Shown here: piece after piece, positions 1-8,399 of the stretch | How the letters are laid out: each line of letters opens with the position of its first letter | Numbering within the stretch: the stretch's first letter is position 1 | Assembly: GCF_003581615.1 (NCBI RefSeq) | Contig: NZ_QXFH01000004.1 | Location: 124,001-188,000 of the forward strand | DNA: 64,000 nucleotides | DNA from: Flagellimonas lutimaris | GTDB taxonomy: Bacteria > Bacteroidota > Bacteroidia > Flavobacteriales > Flavobacteriaceae | Direction: 5' to 3' | The notes under the pieces: generated by a model | Seen by the model: only the letters and a program-made list of their open reading frames with translations | Told to the model about the DNA's origin: nothing | Databases searched by the model: none | Translations under genes and position numbers: made by a program

Positions 1-382
1 TGAGGAATTGCAACCCTCCGAAACCATTTATTTTAATCCTTTTTTGGTGCGTTATTTTAAAAATAACCCATTTAAAGCGGAAACCAGAAACTACCCTGTT
101 GATTTCGGATATCTTAGGAAGTTTAACTACATGGCCAACATTGCGATTCCTGAAGGGTATAAGGTAAAGGAGCTTCCCAAACCCATAAATTTGGCGCTCC
201 CAGATGGTAGCGGGGTATTACGCTTTAATACCAGTAAAATGAAAGGGGATGTCATGGTAGTATTTTCATTTCAACTTAGGGCAACACAATATAAAAGTGA
301 AGGATATCAATTTATAAAGGAGTTTTTCGGAAAAGCTGTGGCCACCCAAAACCAAACTTATTTAGTTCTCGAAAGGGAATAG
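1..382 (+). CDS. C-terminal end of a DUF3857/transglutaminase-type protein (partial)
   Basis: The reading frame is open to the left edge of the window, so this is only the last ~126 codons of a longer gene. The fragment is beta-rich (for example IAIPEGYKVKELP followed by a stretch with alternating hydrophobic residues) and resembles the C-terminal domain found after the DUF3857 and transglutaminase-like domains of large periplasmic Bacteroidota proteins. No catalytic residues of such a protein lie in this part. The assignment rests on sequence style only. It is followed closely by the MazG-type gene on the same strand. Confidence 0.5.
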   Translation, partial: EELQPSETIYFNPFLVRYFKNNPFKAETRNYPVDFGYLRKFNYMANIAIPEGYKVKELPKPINLALPDGSGVLRFNTSKMKGDVMVVFSFQLRATQYKSEGYQFIKEFFGKAVATQNQTYLVLERE

Positions 383-426
383 ACAGGTTGTGCTTACCTT
401 TGTATCTCAACAATAAAAGTGAAAAG

Positions 427-753
427 GTGAACATCAAAAATGCACAAAAAGCTGTAGACGAATGGATTAAGAACCATGGGGTCCGTTATTTTAACGAACT
501 CACCAATATGGCCCAACTTACCGAAGAAGTTGGGGAGGTAGCTCGAATAATTGCACGACGCTACGGGGAACAGAGCGAAAAAGAATCCGATAAGGCCAAG
601 GATTTAGGCGAGGAACTCGCCGATGTGGTATTTGTGGTACTCTGTTTGGCCAACCAAACCGGGATAGATTTACAGGAGGCTTTCGATAAAAAACTGGATC
701 TTAAGACCAAACGTGATCACGACCGACATCAAAATAACAAAAAGCTCAAATAA
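427..753 (+). CDS. MazG-like nucleotide pyrophosphohydrolase
   Basis: This small all-alpha protein (108 residues from the GTG at 427) belongs to the MazG/all-alpha NTP pyrophosphohydrolase superfamily, whose members hydrolyse nucleoside triphosphates, often damaged or non-canonical ones, to monophosphates. The Mg-binding pattern is visible as EEVGEVAR (about residues 30-37) and, downstream, LGEELADVVFVV, giving the ExxE...ExxD arrangement. The frame extends upstream to a TTG at 388, but those residues (CLPLYLNNKSEK) look unlike the family, so the GTG is preferred. The substrate cannot be read from the sequence. Confidence 0.85.
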   Translation: MNIKNAQKAVDEWIKNHGVRYFNELTNMAQLTEEVGEVARIIARRYGEQSEKESDKAKDLGEELADVVFVVLCLANQTGIDLQEAFDKKLDLKTKRDHDRHQNNKKLK

Positions 754-790
754 AGTTGCCCTTGTAAAGGGTCTTTAGATGTGTTTTTTC

Positions 791-798
791 TAGTTTTG
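791..798 (+). promoter_or_regulatory. Putative -7 box (TAGTTTTG) before aroA
   Basis: The octamer matches the Bacteroidota -7 consensus TAnnTTTG and lies 25 bases before the aroA start codon. No well-spaced -33 TTG is evident. A short hairpin (CCCTT/AAGGG at 759-771) lies upstream and may end the preceding transcript. Confidence 0.4.
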
Positions 799-822
799 AC
801 AATTCATCCAAACCCTTAAGAA

Positions 823-2052
823 TTGAGACTCCAACTTTTCGCACCACACAATAAAAAGATTCAAAAAACCATTGCAATTACTGGTTCTAAAAGTGAAACG
901 AATCGGTCTTTGTTGCTACAGGCACTTTTTCCAAACATCAAAATTGAGAACCTTTCCAATTCTGATGATGGGGAGGTAATGCAAAGGGGATTGGCCAAAT
1001 CGTCTGGAGAAGTGGATATTCACCATGCAGGTACCGCTATGCGTTTTTTAACGGCCTATTTTGCTTCGCAAGAAGGAAAACAAGTGGTGCTTACAGGATC
1101 CAAACGGATGCAGGAACGACCCATAAAAGTATTGGTAGAAGCACTTCAATCGCTGGGTGCTGATATTCAATATGAAAAAGAAGGGGGGTATCCACCACTA
1201 AAAATCATAGGGAAAAAGTTGAAAAAAAGCCAAGTCTCGCTTCCAGCCAATATAAGCAGTCAATATATTTCTGCCTTGTTGTTGATAGCACCCAGCCTGG
1301 AAAATGGTCTCGAATTGGAATTGATAGGCAAAATAACGTCGGTTCCCTACATAAAAATGACCTTGGCACTTTTGGAGCAGATCGGTGTCCAAACTTCTTT
1401 CGAGGGAAATAAAATCAAAGTAGCCCCCAAACAAAAAGTGGAGGATAATACCTTGGTGGTGGAATCCGATTGGAGTTCAGCTAGTTATTTTTATAGCATT
1501 GCCGCCATGTGTGAGGCTGGTACTGAGATTCAACTCTCATCTTACAAACAAAGTTCCTTGCAAGGCGATAGTGTTTTGGCAGAAATCTATAAGGACTTTG
1601 GTGTTGAAACCACGTTTTCAAACAATACCATACTTCTTAAAAAAACAACTGAGATCAAATCGGAACATTTAGAATACGACCTTTCTAATGCTCCCGATAT
1701 TGCTCAGACTATTGCTGTTACTTGCTTAGGTTTGGGCGTTGGGTGCCATCTAACGGGACTGCACACCTTGCCAATCAAAGAAACAGATCGTTTGGCCGCA
1801 CTACAGATCGAACTTGGTAAGTTTGGGGCTACGGTGGACATCGATTCCGAAAGTTTGACCCTGCAACCCCAATCAAATTTCAATATTGGAGTGGCCGTGG
1901 ATACCTATAACGACCACAGAATGGCCATGGCCTTTGGCCCCTTGGCACTAAAAGCAGATTTTATGGTTAATGATGCAGAGGTAGTTTCCAAATCCTATCC
2001 AGACTTTTGGAACGATCTTAAAACCCTTGGATTCGACATTGTGGAATCGTAA
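823..2052 (+). CDS. aroA: 3-phosphoshikimate 1-carboxyvinyltransferase (EPSP synthase)
   Basis: AroA joins shikimate-3-phosphate and phosphoenolpyruvate to form EPSP, the sixth step of the shikimate pathway to aromatic amino acids, in the cytoplasm. The N-terminal substrate motif GSKSETNRS (residues 21-29, with the active-site Lys23) is present. The glycine-rich HAGTAMRFLTA block follows near residue 67, then KETDRLAAL and the YNDHRMAMAF signature near residue 360. The usual NAGTAMR reads HAGTAMR here. The start is TTG at 823. At 409 residues it is slightly shorter than the E. coli enzyme. Identity is clear. Confidence 0.96.
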   Translation: MRLQLFAPHNKKIQKTIAITGSKSETNRSLLLQALFPNIKIENLSNSDDGEVMQRGLAKSSGEVDIHHAGTAMRFLTAYFASQEGKQVVLTGSKRMQERPIKVLVEALQSLGADIQYEKEGGYPPLKIIGKKLKKSQVSLPANISSQYISALLLIAPSLENGLELELIGKITSVPYIKMTLALLEQIGVQTSFEGNKIKVAPKQKVEDNTLVVESDWSSASYFYSIAAMCEAGTEIQLSSYKQSSLQGDSVLAEIYKDFGVETTFSNNTILLKKTTEIKSEHLEYDLSNAPDIAQTIAVTCLGLGVGCHLTGLHTLPIKETDRLAALQIELGKFGATVDIDSESLTLQPQSNFNIGVAVDTYNDHRMAMAFGPLALKADFMVNDAEVVSKSYPDFWNDLKTLGFDIVES

Positions 2053-2075
2053 ATCACATTTAATCATCAATTTAC

Positions 2076-2107
2076 TTGACATCCGCTATCGCGAGGTTGT
2101 ATATTTG
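2076..2107 (+). promoter_or_regulatory. Promoter of queA
   Basis: A TTG at 2076-2078 and a perfect -7 octamer TATATTTG at 2100-2107 are separated by 21 bases, fitting the Bacteroidota housekeeping promoter (TTG, about 17-23 bases, TAnnTTTG). The queA ATG lies 31 bases downstream, leaving a short leader. Confidence 0.7.
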
Positions 2108-2138
2108 CCATTCTTTAAAAAAATCGAAAAAAAGTCAC

Positions 2139-3188
2139 ATGAAATTATCGAACTTCAGTTTTGAATTGCCTAAAGAATTATTGGCAGAATATCCTGCAGA
2201 ACACAGGGACGAATCCAAACTCATGGTGGTTCATAGGGATACAGGAAAAATTGAACATAAAATGTTCAAAGACATTGTAGATTACTTTGATGAAGACGAT
2301 GTAATGGTCTTGAACAATACCAAGGTATTTCCTGCGAGACTTTTTGGTAACAAGGAAAAAACTGGAGCTAGAATTGAAGTTTTCTTACTAAGGGAGCTAA
2401 ACCAAGAACAACGTCTTTGGGATGTATTGGTAGATCCAGCAAGAAAGATCCGTATCGGAAACAAACTTTATTTTGGTGAAGATGAAAGCTTGGTGGCCGA
2501 GGTTATCGATAACACCACCTCAAGAGGGAGAACATTACGTTTTCTTTATGATGGTTCGTATACTGATTTTAGAAGAAAGCTCAGGGAGTTGGGTGAAACT
2601 CCACTACCAAAATATATTAAAAGAGAGGTTACACCAGAAGATGAGGAGCGCTACCAGACCATTTATGCAAAACATGAAGGTGCCGTGGCTGCACCAACTG
2701 CAGGTTTGCATTTTTCCAAGCATTTATTGAAGCGTTTGGAAATCAAAGGAATCGAGTTTGCCGAGGTAACTTTGCACGTTGGTTTGGGTACCTTTAACCC
2801 AGTTGAAGTAGAGGATTTGTCCAAACACAAAATGGACAGCGAAGAGCTTGTTATCGATGAAAAGGCTACTGAAATTGTAAATAATGCTAAAGCCAACAAG
2901 AGAAAGGTATGTGCCGTAGGTACAACAGTAATGAGAGGCTTGGAAAGTGCGGTTTCATCCGAACATACATTGAACACGTTTGAAGGTTGGACCAATAAGT
3001 TCATATTTCCTCCATACGAATTCAGTATTGCGAACTGTATGATTACAAATTTCCACTTACCAAAATCAACTTTGATGATGATGGTATCTGCATTTGCAGG
3101 TCACGACCTTATCAAAAAAGCATATAAACAAGCTATTTTGGAAGGGTATCGCTTTTATTCCTACGGGGATGCAATGTTGATTCTATAA
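2139..3188 (+). CDS. queA: S-adenosylmethionine:tRNA ribosyltransferase-isomerase
   Basis: QueA transfers and isomerises the ribose of S-adenosylmethionine onto preQ1 in tRNA to give epoxyqueuosine, the penultimate step of queuosine formation at the tRNA wobble base. The family hallmarks are present: [11 protein letters not shown] near the N-terminus, [10 protein letters not shown], the AAPTAGLHF block around residue 190, LHVGLGTF, and a C-terminal [10 protein letters not shown] motif. An upstream in-frame start at 2076 exists but overlaps the promoter, so ATG 2139 (349 residues, the normal family length) is chosen. A strong hairpin terminator follows. Confidence 0.96.
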   Translation: MKLSNFSFELPKELLAEYPAEHRDESKLMVVHRDTGKIEHKMFKDIVDYFDEDDVMVLNNTKVFPARLFGNKEKTGARIEVFLLRELNQEQRLWDVLVDPARKIRIGNKLYFGEDESLVAEVIDNTTSRGRTLRFLYDGSYTDFRRKLRELGETPLPKYIKREVTPEDEERYQTIYAKHEGAVAAPTAGLHFSKHLLKRLEIKGIEFAEVTLHVGLGTFNPVEVEDLSKHKMDSEELVIDEKATEIVNNAKANKRKVCAVGTTVMRGLESAVSSEHTLNTFEGWTNKFIFPPYEFSIANCMITNFHLPKSTLMMMVSAFAGHDLIKKAYKQAILEGYRFYSYGDAMLIL

Positions 3189-3208
3189 AAACAAAATTTC
3201 ATAAAAGA

Positions 3209-3245
3209 AAAATCCCGTTCGCTATATGGCCAGCGGGATTTTTTC
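3209..3245 (+). terminator. Rho-independent terminator after queA
   Basis: The inverted repeat AAATCCCG/CGGGATTT (3210-3217 and 3234-3241) is followed by a run of T. It separates queA from rlmN. Confidence 0.85.
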
Positions 3246-3262
3246 TTGCTTATCTTTAAGTA

Positions 3263-4303
3263 GTGGAAATCAAGAAAAAGGACATACGCGCATTAACCAA
3301 GGAGCAGCTTCGCAACTTTTTTGTGGAGCAGGGAGACAAGGCATTTCGTGGCAACCAGGTCTATGAATGGTTATGGCAGAAATCTGCCCACGATTTTGAT
3401 GCTATGACGAATATTTCCAAGGAAACCCGAAAAATGTTGGAAGATAATTTTGTGATTAACCACATTCGGGTGGACCAAATGCAGCGTAGTTCAGACGGAA
3501 CCATTAAAAACGCCGTGCGTTTGCACGATGGTTTGATTGTTGAATCCGTTTTGATTCCTACAGAAACCCGGACCACCGCCTGTGTGTCCAGTCAAGTTGG
3601 TTGTAGTTTAGATTGCAGGTTTTGTGCCACGGCTAGGTTAAAGCGGATGCGAAACTTAAATCCTGATGAGATCTATGACCAAGTGGTGGCCATAGATAAT
3701 GAAAGCAGGCTGTACTTCGACCGCCCATTAAGTAACATCGTTTTTATGGGCATGGGCGAACCTTTGATGAACTACAACAATGTCTTGAGGGCCATCGACA
3801 AGATAACATCACCCGAAGGATTGGGCATGTCTCCCAAACGGATTGTGGTTTCTACCTCCGGTGTGCCCAAAATGATTAGAAAAATGGCGGACGAAGAAGT
3901 AAAGTTCGGTTTGGCCGTTTCTCTACATTCAGCCATTGATGAGGTGCGTACTTCCATAATGCCCTTTAATTCCACATTCCCATTGAAAGATTTAAGGGAG
4001 GCTTTGGAATATTGGTACAGCAAGACAAAAAACAGAATTACCTACGAATATGTGGTTTGGAAAGGAATAAACGATACCCAAGAGGCAGTTGATGCCTTGG
4101 TCAAGTTTTGCAAGTTTGCACCTTCCAAAGTCAATATCATCGAATATAACCCTATTGATGACGGTGAGTTTCAGCAAGCATCAAACAAAGCTGTGGAAAT
4201 GTACAAAAATACCTTGGAGCGAAATGGTATTACGGTAACGGTACGTAGGTCGCGAGGTAAGGATATAGATGCCGCCTGTGGACAGCTAGCGAATAAAAGC
4301 TAG
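3263..4303 (+). CDS. rlmN: Dual-specificity 23S rRNA/tRNA adenine-C2 methyltransferase RlmN
   Basis: RlmN is a radical SAM enzyme that methylates C2 of A2503 in 23S rRNA and of A37 in some tRNAs. The iron-sulfur motif CxxxCxxC is seen as Cys114, Cys118 and Cys121 (CSLDCRFC), followed by GMGEPL near residue 160. The C-terminal catalytic cysteine sits in DAACGQL (Cys339). The start is GTG at 3263. At 346 residues it has the usual length. Cfr, the related resistance enzyme, is unlikely given the housekeeping context, though only an alignment would fully separate them. Confidence 0.95.
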   Translation: MEIKKKDIRALTKEQLRNFFVEQGDKAFRGNQVYEWLWQKSAHDFDAMTNISKETRKMLEDNFVINHIRVDQMQRSSDGTIKNAVRLHDGLIVESVLIPTETRTTACVSSQVGCSLDCRFCATARLKRMRNLNPDEIYDQVVAIDNESRLYFDRPLSNIVFMGMGEPLMNYNNVLRAIDKITSPEGLGMSPKRIVVSTSGVPKMIRKMADEEVKFGLAVSLHSAIDEVRTSIMPFNSTFPLKDLREALEYWYSKTKNRITYEYVVWKGINDTQEAVDALVKFCKFAPSKVNIIEYNPIDDGEFQQASNKAVEMYKNTLERNGITVTVRRSRGKDIDAACGQLANKS

Positions 4304-4506
4304 ACTTTTCAATATCGAATTGGCAATAATCAATGCTACAATAAAACCTTTCCCCCCTTTTTTCCTTTCGCCCATCAAACTTTACCCCATGCTCTTGCAA
4401 ATCATCGATACTTTTAGAACTGTATCTTAAAACTTCGATTTCATTCCAACAACTCTTGCATTTTCCCTACTTTTAGACATTCAAAACCAAACACCACACC
4501 GTTACG

Positions 4507-5481
4507 TTGAAAATCGTTTCGCAGATAAGGGAACCTATAGAGAATGAGATGCAACTTTTTGAGGAAAAATTCCTCAAATCCATGTCCTCTAAAGTGGCAT
4601 TGTTCAATAGAATTACCTACTACATAGTCAACAGAAAGGGCAAACAAATGCGCCCCATGTTCGTATTTTTGACCGCCAAATTATTGAATGGTGAGGTTAA
4701 TGAGCGCACTTATACAGGAGCTTCTATAATTGAGTTGATTCATACCGCGAGCTTAGTGCACGATGATGTAGTCGACGATAGTAACAAGCGCCGGGGGTTT
4801 TTCTCTATCAATGCTTTGTGGAAAAATAAGATTGCCGTTTTAGTGGGCGACTTCCTTTTTTCCAAAGGCCTATTAGTTTCCTTGGAAAATAAAGATTACG
4901 ACCTTCTTCAGATTATTTCCAATGCGGTTCGGGATATGAGCGAAGGGGAATTGCTTCAGATTGAAAAAGCACGATTGTTAGATATTACGGAAGATGTTTA
5001 CTACGACATCATCCGCCAGAAAACCGCAACCTTGATTGCTGCTTGCTGTAGCATGGGAGCTTGCTCAGTTCGACCTGATTCTGAGGAAGTAGAGGCTTTT
5101 AGAAAGTTCGGTGAGCTTTGCGGAATGGCCTTTCAAATAAAAGATGACCTTTTTGACTACGGTGCCGAGAAAATCGGAAAACCAACGGGAATCGATATCA
5201 AAGAACAAAAAATGACCCTTCCCTTGATTTATGCTTTGAACCATAGCGACAAGGAAAAGAAGAAGTGGTTGATCAATTCCATCAAAAAGCATAACAAGAA
5301 CAAAAAACGGGTAAAAGAGGTCATTGAGTACGTAAAGGAAAAAGGTGGCCTGGATTATGCCGTTGTAAAAATGTTGGAGTTCAAAGATGAAGCTTTGGCC
5401 ATTTTGGACAATTATCCCGATTCTGAATACAAAAGTGCCCTCACACTTATGGTAAACTACGTGGTGGACCGTAAAAAATAA
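4507..5481 (+). CDS. Polyprenyl diphosphate synthase (long-chain trans-prenyltransferase)
   Basis: This enzyme extends farnesyl diphosphate with isopentenyl diphosphate to make the long isoprenoid side chain, here most likely of menaquinone. Both aspartate-rich Mg-diphosphate motifs are visible: the first as HDDVVDDSNKRRG near residue 85, the second as KDDLFDY near residue 213. The KGKQMRP substrate motif lies near residue 40. The 324-residue length fits the octaprenyl/solanesyl (IspB-like) group, but chain length cannot be read from the sequence. The start is TTG at 4507. The 200 bases upstream contain no other gene. Confidence 0.9.
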   Translation: MKIVSQIREPIENEMQLFEEKFLKSMSSKVALFNRITYYIVNRKGKQMRPMFVFLTAKLLNGEVNERTYTGASIIELIHTASLVHDDVVDDSNKRRGFFSINALWKNKIAVLVGDFLFSKGLLVSLENKDYDLLQIISNAVRDMSEGELLQIEKARLLDITEDVYYDIIRQKTATLIAACCSMGACSVRPDSEEVEAFRKFGELCGMAFQIKDDLFDYGAEKIGKPTGIDIKEQKMTLPLIYALNHSDKEKKKWLINSIKKHNKNKKRVKEVIEYVKEKGGLDYAVVKMLEFKDEALAILDNYPDSEYKSALTLMVNYVVDRKK

Positions 5482-5591
5482 AATTTTAAAAACTTGAATA
5501 TCAATTAAATGCTGAAAATCTTTAGTTTCAGGCAACTATTCATGTTTATATCCCGTCTATTAAAATAGAAGCACTTATATAAACCAAACTT

Positions 5592-6167
5592 TTGAAGATC
5601 ATCGCGCTACATAGCAACGAAAAACAATTGATCAAAAAATCAATCAAAGGCGACCAAAAAGCTCAAAAGCTGTTGTACGATAAGTTTTCGCCCAAAATGT
5701 TTGGGGTTTGCAGACAATACATCAAAGATCTTCATTTTGCCGAGGATGTTATGATCAATGGCTTTGTAAAGGTTTTTAATCATCTAAGTTCTTTTCAAAA
5801 TAAAGGAAGCTTTGAAGGTTGGGTCAGAACCATTATGGTTAGGGAAAGTATTTCGTACCTGCGCAAAAGGCAGTTTGTAGTTTATGATGATGATGCTGTC
5901 AAGGTGAACGAACAGATTTCGCCAACAAATGAAGGTCTCTTGGATGTAGAATATGTACAGCACCTAATTGATGAACTGCCAGAAGGGTACAAAGCAGTTT
6001 TTTTGCTTAATACCATGGAAGGGTATGGCCATACAGAGATTGCGGAAATGCTGGAAATTTCTGAAGGAACCTCAAAATCTCAATTATTCAAGGCTAGAAG
6101 GATGCTTCAAGAGAATTTAAATTTAAAAGGAATGTCGCCAAAATCAAGATCGGCGAACAAAAAATAG
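5592..6167 (+). CDS. ECF-type RNA polymerase sigma factor
   Basis: This 191-residue protein carries sigma-70 region 2 (about residues 25-95, with YIKDLHFAEDVMINGFVKVF and FEGWVRTIMVRESISYLRKR) and region 4 (about residues 125-180, LPEGYKAVFLLNTMEGYGHTEIAEMLEISEGTSKSQLFKAR). It lacks regions 1 and 3, as extracytoplasmic-function sigma factors do. It starts at TTG 5592. Only five bases separate it from a one-pass membrane protein that may be its anti-sigma partner, and a coiled-coil outer-membrane protein follows. The target promoters are unknown. Confidence 0.9.
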   Translation: MKIIALHSNEKQLIKKSIKGDQKAQKLLYDKFSPKMFGVCRQYIKDLHFAEDVMINGFVKVFNHLSSFQNKGSFEGWVRTIMVRESISYLRKRQFVVYDDDAVKVNEQISPTNEGLLDVEYVQHLIDELPEGYKAVFLLNTMEGYGHTEIAEMLEISEGTSKSQLFKARRMLQENLNLKGMSPKSRSANKK

Positions 6168-6172
6168 AGGGT

Positions 6173-6901
6173 ATGGATAAACTGGAGAAACATATCAAGG
6201 AGAAGTTGGAGGAGCGAAACATTGCCCCATCAGCAAGTGCTTGGGACAAAATTGCATCGCAAGTGAAGCAGCCATCACAAAGAAAAAAGAATGTGTGGTT
6301 CCCATATGCTATAGCCGCAAGTGTTGTAGGTATTGTATTGGTGTCGGTTTTCTTTTTTACACAAGATAATCCTGAAGTGGAACAAATACAGATGGTGGAA
6401 ACCGAAACTAAAACGGAAGCTGAAACCCAGACTGAGGGTGAGGTTCTGAAAGAGATTGTACCAGAGGAGCAAACCGAGGTTGTTGAGACAAAATCTGAAG
6501 CTATTGTGCCAGCAGAAATAAACGAAGAATTAAGTCCAGAACCACCTATTTCCAACACAGCAGTTGCCAAGCACGAAGTGAAACAACCTTTAAAGGATGA
6601 GGTCATTATAAATTCGGATAAGTTGATTGCCCAAAAGGTGGAAGAAGTAGTAGCACAGGTAGAGCTAATGGAAACTACTCAGCAAGATGTTTCGGATGCC
6701 GAAGTAGATTCCTTGTTGCGGGCAGCGCAACGGCAAATTTTAACCGATAAATTATTCTCCGAAAGTGGTTCTGTAGATGCGATGTCCCTACTTGCCGAGG
6801 TAGAGGATGAACTGGACGAATCGTTCCGAGACCAAATTTTTGATGCCTTGAAAACAGGTTATCTTAAACTTCGTACGGCAGTGGCAGACCGAAATCAATA
6901 A
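6173..6901 (+). CDS. Single-pass membrane protein, candidate anti-sigma factor
   Basis: I do not recognise a named family. The N-terminal ~40 residues are charged and cytoplasm-like, with the PSASAWDKI pattern common at the start of Bacteroidota proteins encoded beside ECF sigma factors. One strong membrane helix follows (about residues 43-63, ending FFF). After it comes a long Glu/Thr/Val-rich low-complexity stretch (about 65-130) and an acidic helical C-terminus. The topology and the five-base spacing after the sigma gene suggest an anti-sigma factor with a periplasmic sensor part. This is inference from context and layout, not from a domain match. Confidence 0.6.
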   Translation: MDKLEKHIKEKLEERNIAPSASAWDKIASQVKQPSQRKKNVWFPYAIAASVVGIVLVSVFFFTQDNPEVEQIQMVETETKTEAETQTEGEVLKEIVPEEQTEVVETKSEAIVPAEINEELSPEPPISNTAVAKHEVKQPLKDEVIINSDKLIAQKVEEVVAQVELMETTQQDVSDAEVDSLLRAAQRQILTDKLFSESGSVDAMSLLAEVEDELDESFRDQIFDALKTGYLKLRTAVADRNQ

Positions 6902-6987
6902 AATTATTCATCAATCAAGACAAACCTTCAAAAACTTCCTGTCCTACACGGGCGGGAAGGAGGGAGGTTTATAATCAAAATTCAATC

Positions 6988-8058
6988 ATGAAAACAATTA
7001 CATTTTATTCAGCAGTTTTATTCTTGTTCTTAGTTTCCCAAACTATGTTCGGGCAAGAGGACTATCAAAAGAAAATCGAGGCGTTGAAAATTGAAAAACA
7101 GCGCATTATTGAGCAAGAGAAAGATGCCTTAAAGTTTGAGGTGCGAGATATCAACAAACGGTTGGAGAAAGGAGACATCTCCGAAAATGAAGCTAAAACA
7201 TTAAAAGAAGAAGTTGCGAAACAAAGAGCTCTGAACATTGAAAATAGAGTGGCGATAATCGAAAACAGGATTGCTTTGTTGGAGCGCAACAAAGGAGATG
7301 TACTTACATTATCCGAAATAGATACCATTTATGGTGATAGAATGCGGATTGGTCTTCTCCTTGATGGTAAACCTGCCATTACCTTTAATTCTCACAGATG
7401 GAAAAAGAAAATAAAATACGATAGACGCACCTACTCCGATTTTGTGATGGCAATAGGTTTTAATAATGCTTTGATCGAAGGTCAGTCGCTCTCCGATTCA
7501 CCTTATAAAATAGGGGGGAGCCGTTTTTTTGAAATGGGATGGCAATGGCGAACAAGAGTGTTTAAACGTTCCAATTGGTTGCGCTTCAATTATGGCTTTT
7601 CTTTTCAATTCAATGGATTGAAGCCAGATGGCAACAGAATATTTGTTCAGGAAGGTGATCAGACTGTTTTGGAAGAATTTGAGTATAATTTGGATAAATC
7701 CAAATTCCGAATGGACAACCTCGTCTTCCCTGTTCATTTTGAAGTAGGTCCTTCCCGTTTGCGAAAGTCCGAGCGTAGCATGCGTTATTCCATAAGAGAT
7801 CAATTCAGATTAGGTTTTGGCGGGTATGGTGGATTTAATCTGGGTACGCGTCAAAAATTAAAGTACAATCGAGATGGAGAGAATGTTAAGGATAAACTCA
7901 AGCGAGATTATAACAGCAGTGATCTAATTTATGGGGTGAGTGGCTATATGGGATTTGATGGTGTGCTGCTGTATTTAAAATATGATCTAAATCCAATTTT
8001 TAAAGATGCGGATGTAAAGCAAAACAATATATCACTGGGCCTTCGGTTTGATATTTAA
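6988..8058 (+). CDS. Outer-membrane beta-barrel protein with N-terminal coiled coil
   Basis: A signal peptide (about residues 1-22, ending FGQ) is followed by a heptad-rich, highly charged coiled coil (about 25-100, with repeated EKxR/ENRVAIIENRIALLE patterns). About 230 residues follow with alternating aromatic/hydrophobic positions and a final strand ending in Phe-Asp-Ile, typical of an outer-membrane barrel. It lies 86 bases after the candidate anti-sigma gene and is followed by a terminator. The three genes may form a sense-and-respond unit in which this protein is sensor or target. No catalytic motif is seen. Confidence 0.6.
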   Translation: MKTITFYSAVLFLFLVSQTMFGQEDYQKKIEALKIEKQRIIEQEKDALKFEVRDINKRLEKGDISENEAKTLKEEVAKQRALNIENRVAIIENRIALLERNKGDVLTLSEIDTIYGDRMRIGLLLDGKPAITFNSHRWKKKIKYDRRTYSDFVMAIGFNNALIEGQSLSDSPYKIGGSRFFEMGWQWRTRVFKRSNWLRFNYGFSFQFNGLKPDGNRIFVQEGDQTVLEEFEYNLDKSKFRMDNLVFPVHFEVGPSRLRKSERSMRYSIRDQFRLGFGGYGGFNLGTRQKLKYNRDGENVKDKLKRDYNSSDLIYGVSGYMGFDGVLLYLKYDLNPIFKDADVKQNNISLGLRFDI

Positions 8059-8081
8059 CCATTTTACGAACCTTAAAACTT

Positions 8082-8114
8082 ACGGTCAGGGATTTTTTTT
8101 CTGGCCGTTTTTTA
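8082..8114 (+). terminator. Terminator after the beta-barrel gene
   Basis: The stem ACGGTCAG/CTGGCCGT (8082-8089 and 8101-8108, one G-T pair) is followed by six T. It overlaps the end of the convergent zinc-ribbon gene. Confidence 0.7.
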
Positions 8115-8354
8115 TTTTGACAATGCCCGCTCCATTTCTTGGGTAAAATCTTCTTTGTAATATACTTTTTTGCAATGCGAACATTCCGCGTAACGGATAT
8201 TGTTAATGGTAAAAAGAGGAATCCAGAACAAATGGGCATAGTTGGGTTGGGCCACTGCGGTCAGCGTACCTGTTTGATTGCAGTAAGGGCAGGTAACATC
8301 GTTTAGTACTTTGGTTTCTTTTTTACCTGGTCTTGTTCCAAAGAAAAATATCAT
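8112..8354 (-). CDS. Small zinc-ribbon protein
   Basis: The 80-residue protein contains two CxxC pairs, CPYCNQTG near residue 23 and CSHCKKVYYK near residue 58, which form a zinc ribbon. The middle is hydrophobic (LFWIPLFTI), as in the zinc-ribbon family that sits before a membrane or partner-binding segment. Function is unknown. A matching promoter lies just upstream on the same strand, so it is probably a single-gene unit. It converges on the beta-barrel gene and the two share a terminator region. Confidence 0.75.
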   Translation of the reverse strand: MIFFFGTRPGKKETKVLNDVTCPYCNQTGTLTAVAQPNYAHLFWIPLFTINNIRYAECSHCKKVYYKEDFTQEMERALSK

Positions 8355-8371
8355 ATAAGAGTTGTATGCTG

Positions 8372-8399
8372 CAAAGATACTATGTTTGACTTATTCCAA
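8372..8399 (-). promoter_or_regulatory. Promoter of the zinc-ribbon gene
   Basis: Read on the minus strand, TATCTTTG (8379-8372) matches TAnnTTTG and a TTG (8399-8397) lies 17 bases further upstream. The start codon is 18 bases downstream. Confidence 0.6.

Noticed and set aside
3251..3258. TATCTTTA before rlmN as a promoter
   Set aside because: It differs from the -7 consensus, would leave almost no leader, and has no spaced TTG.
5065..5535. A 156-codon antisense open frame across the polyprenyl synthase gene
   Set aside because: It lies wholly opposite a clear conserved gene, is rich in Phe and His as expected of a reverse-frame shadow, and matches no family.
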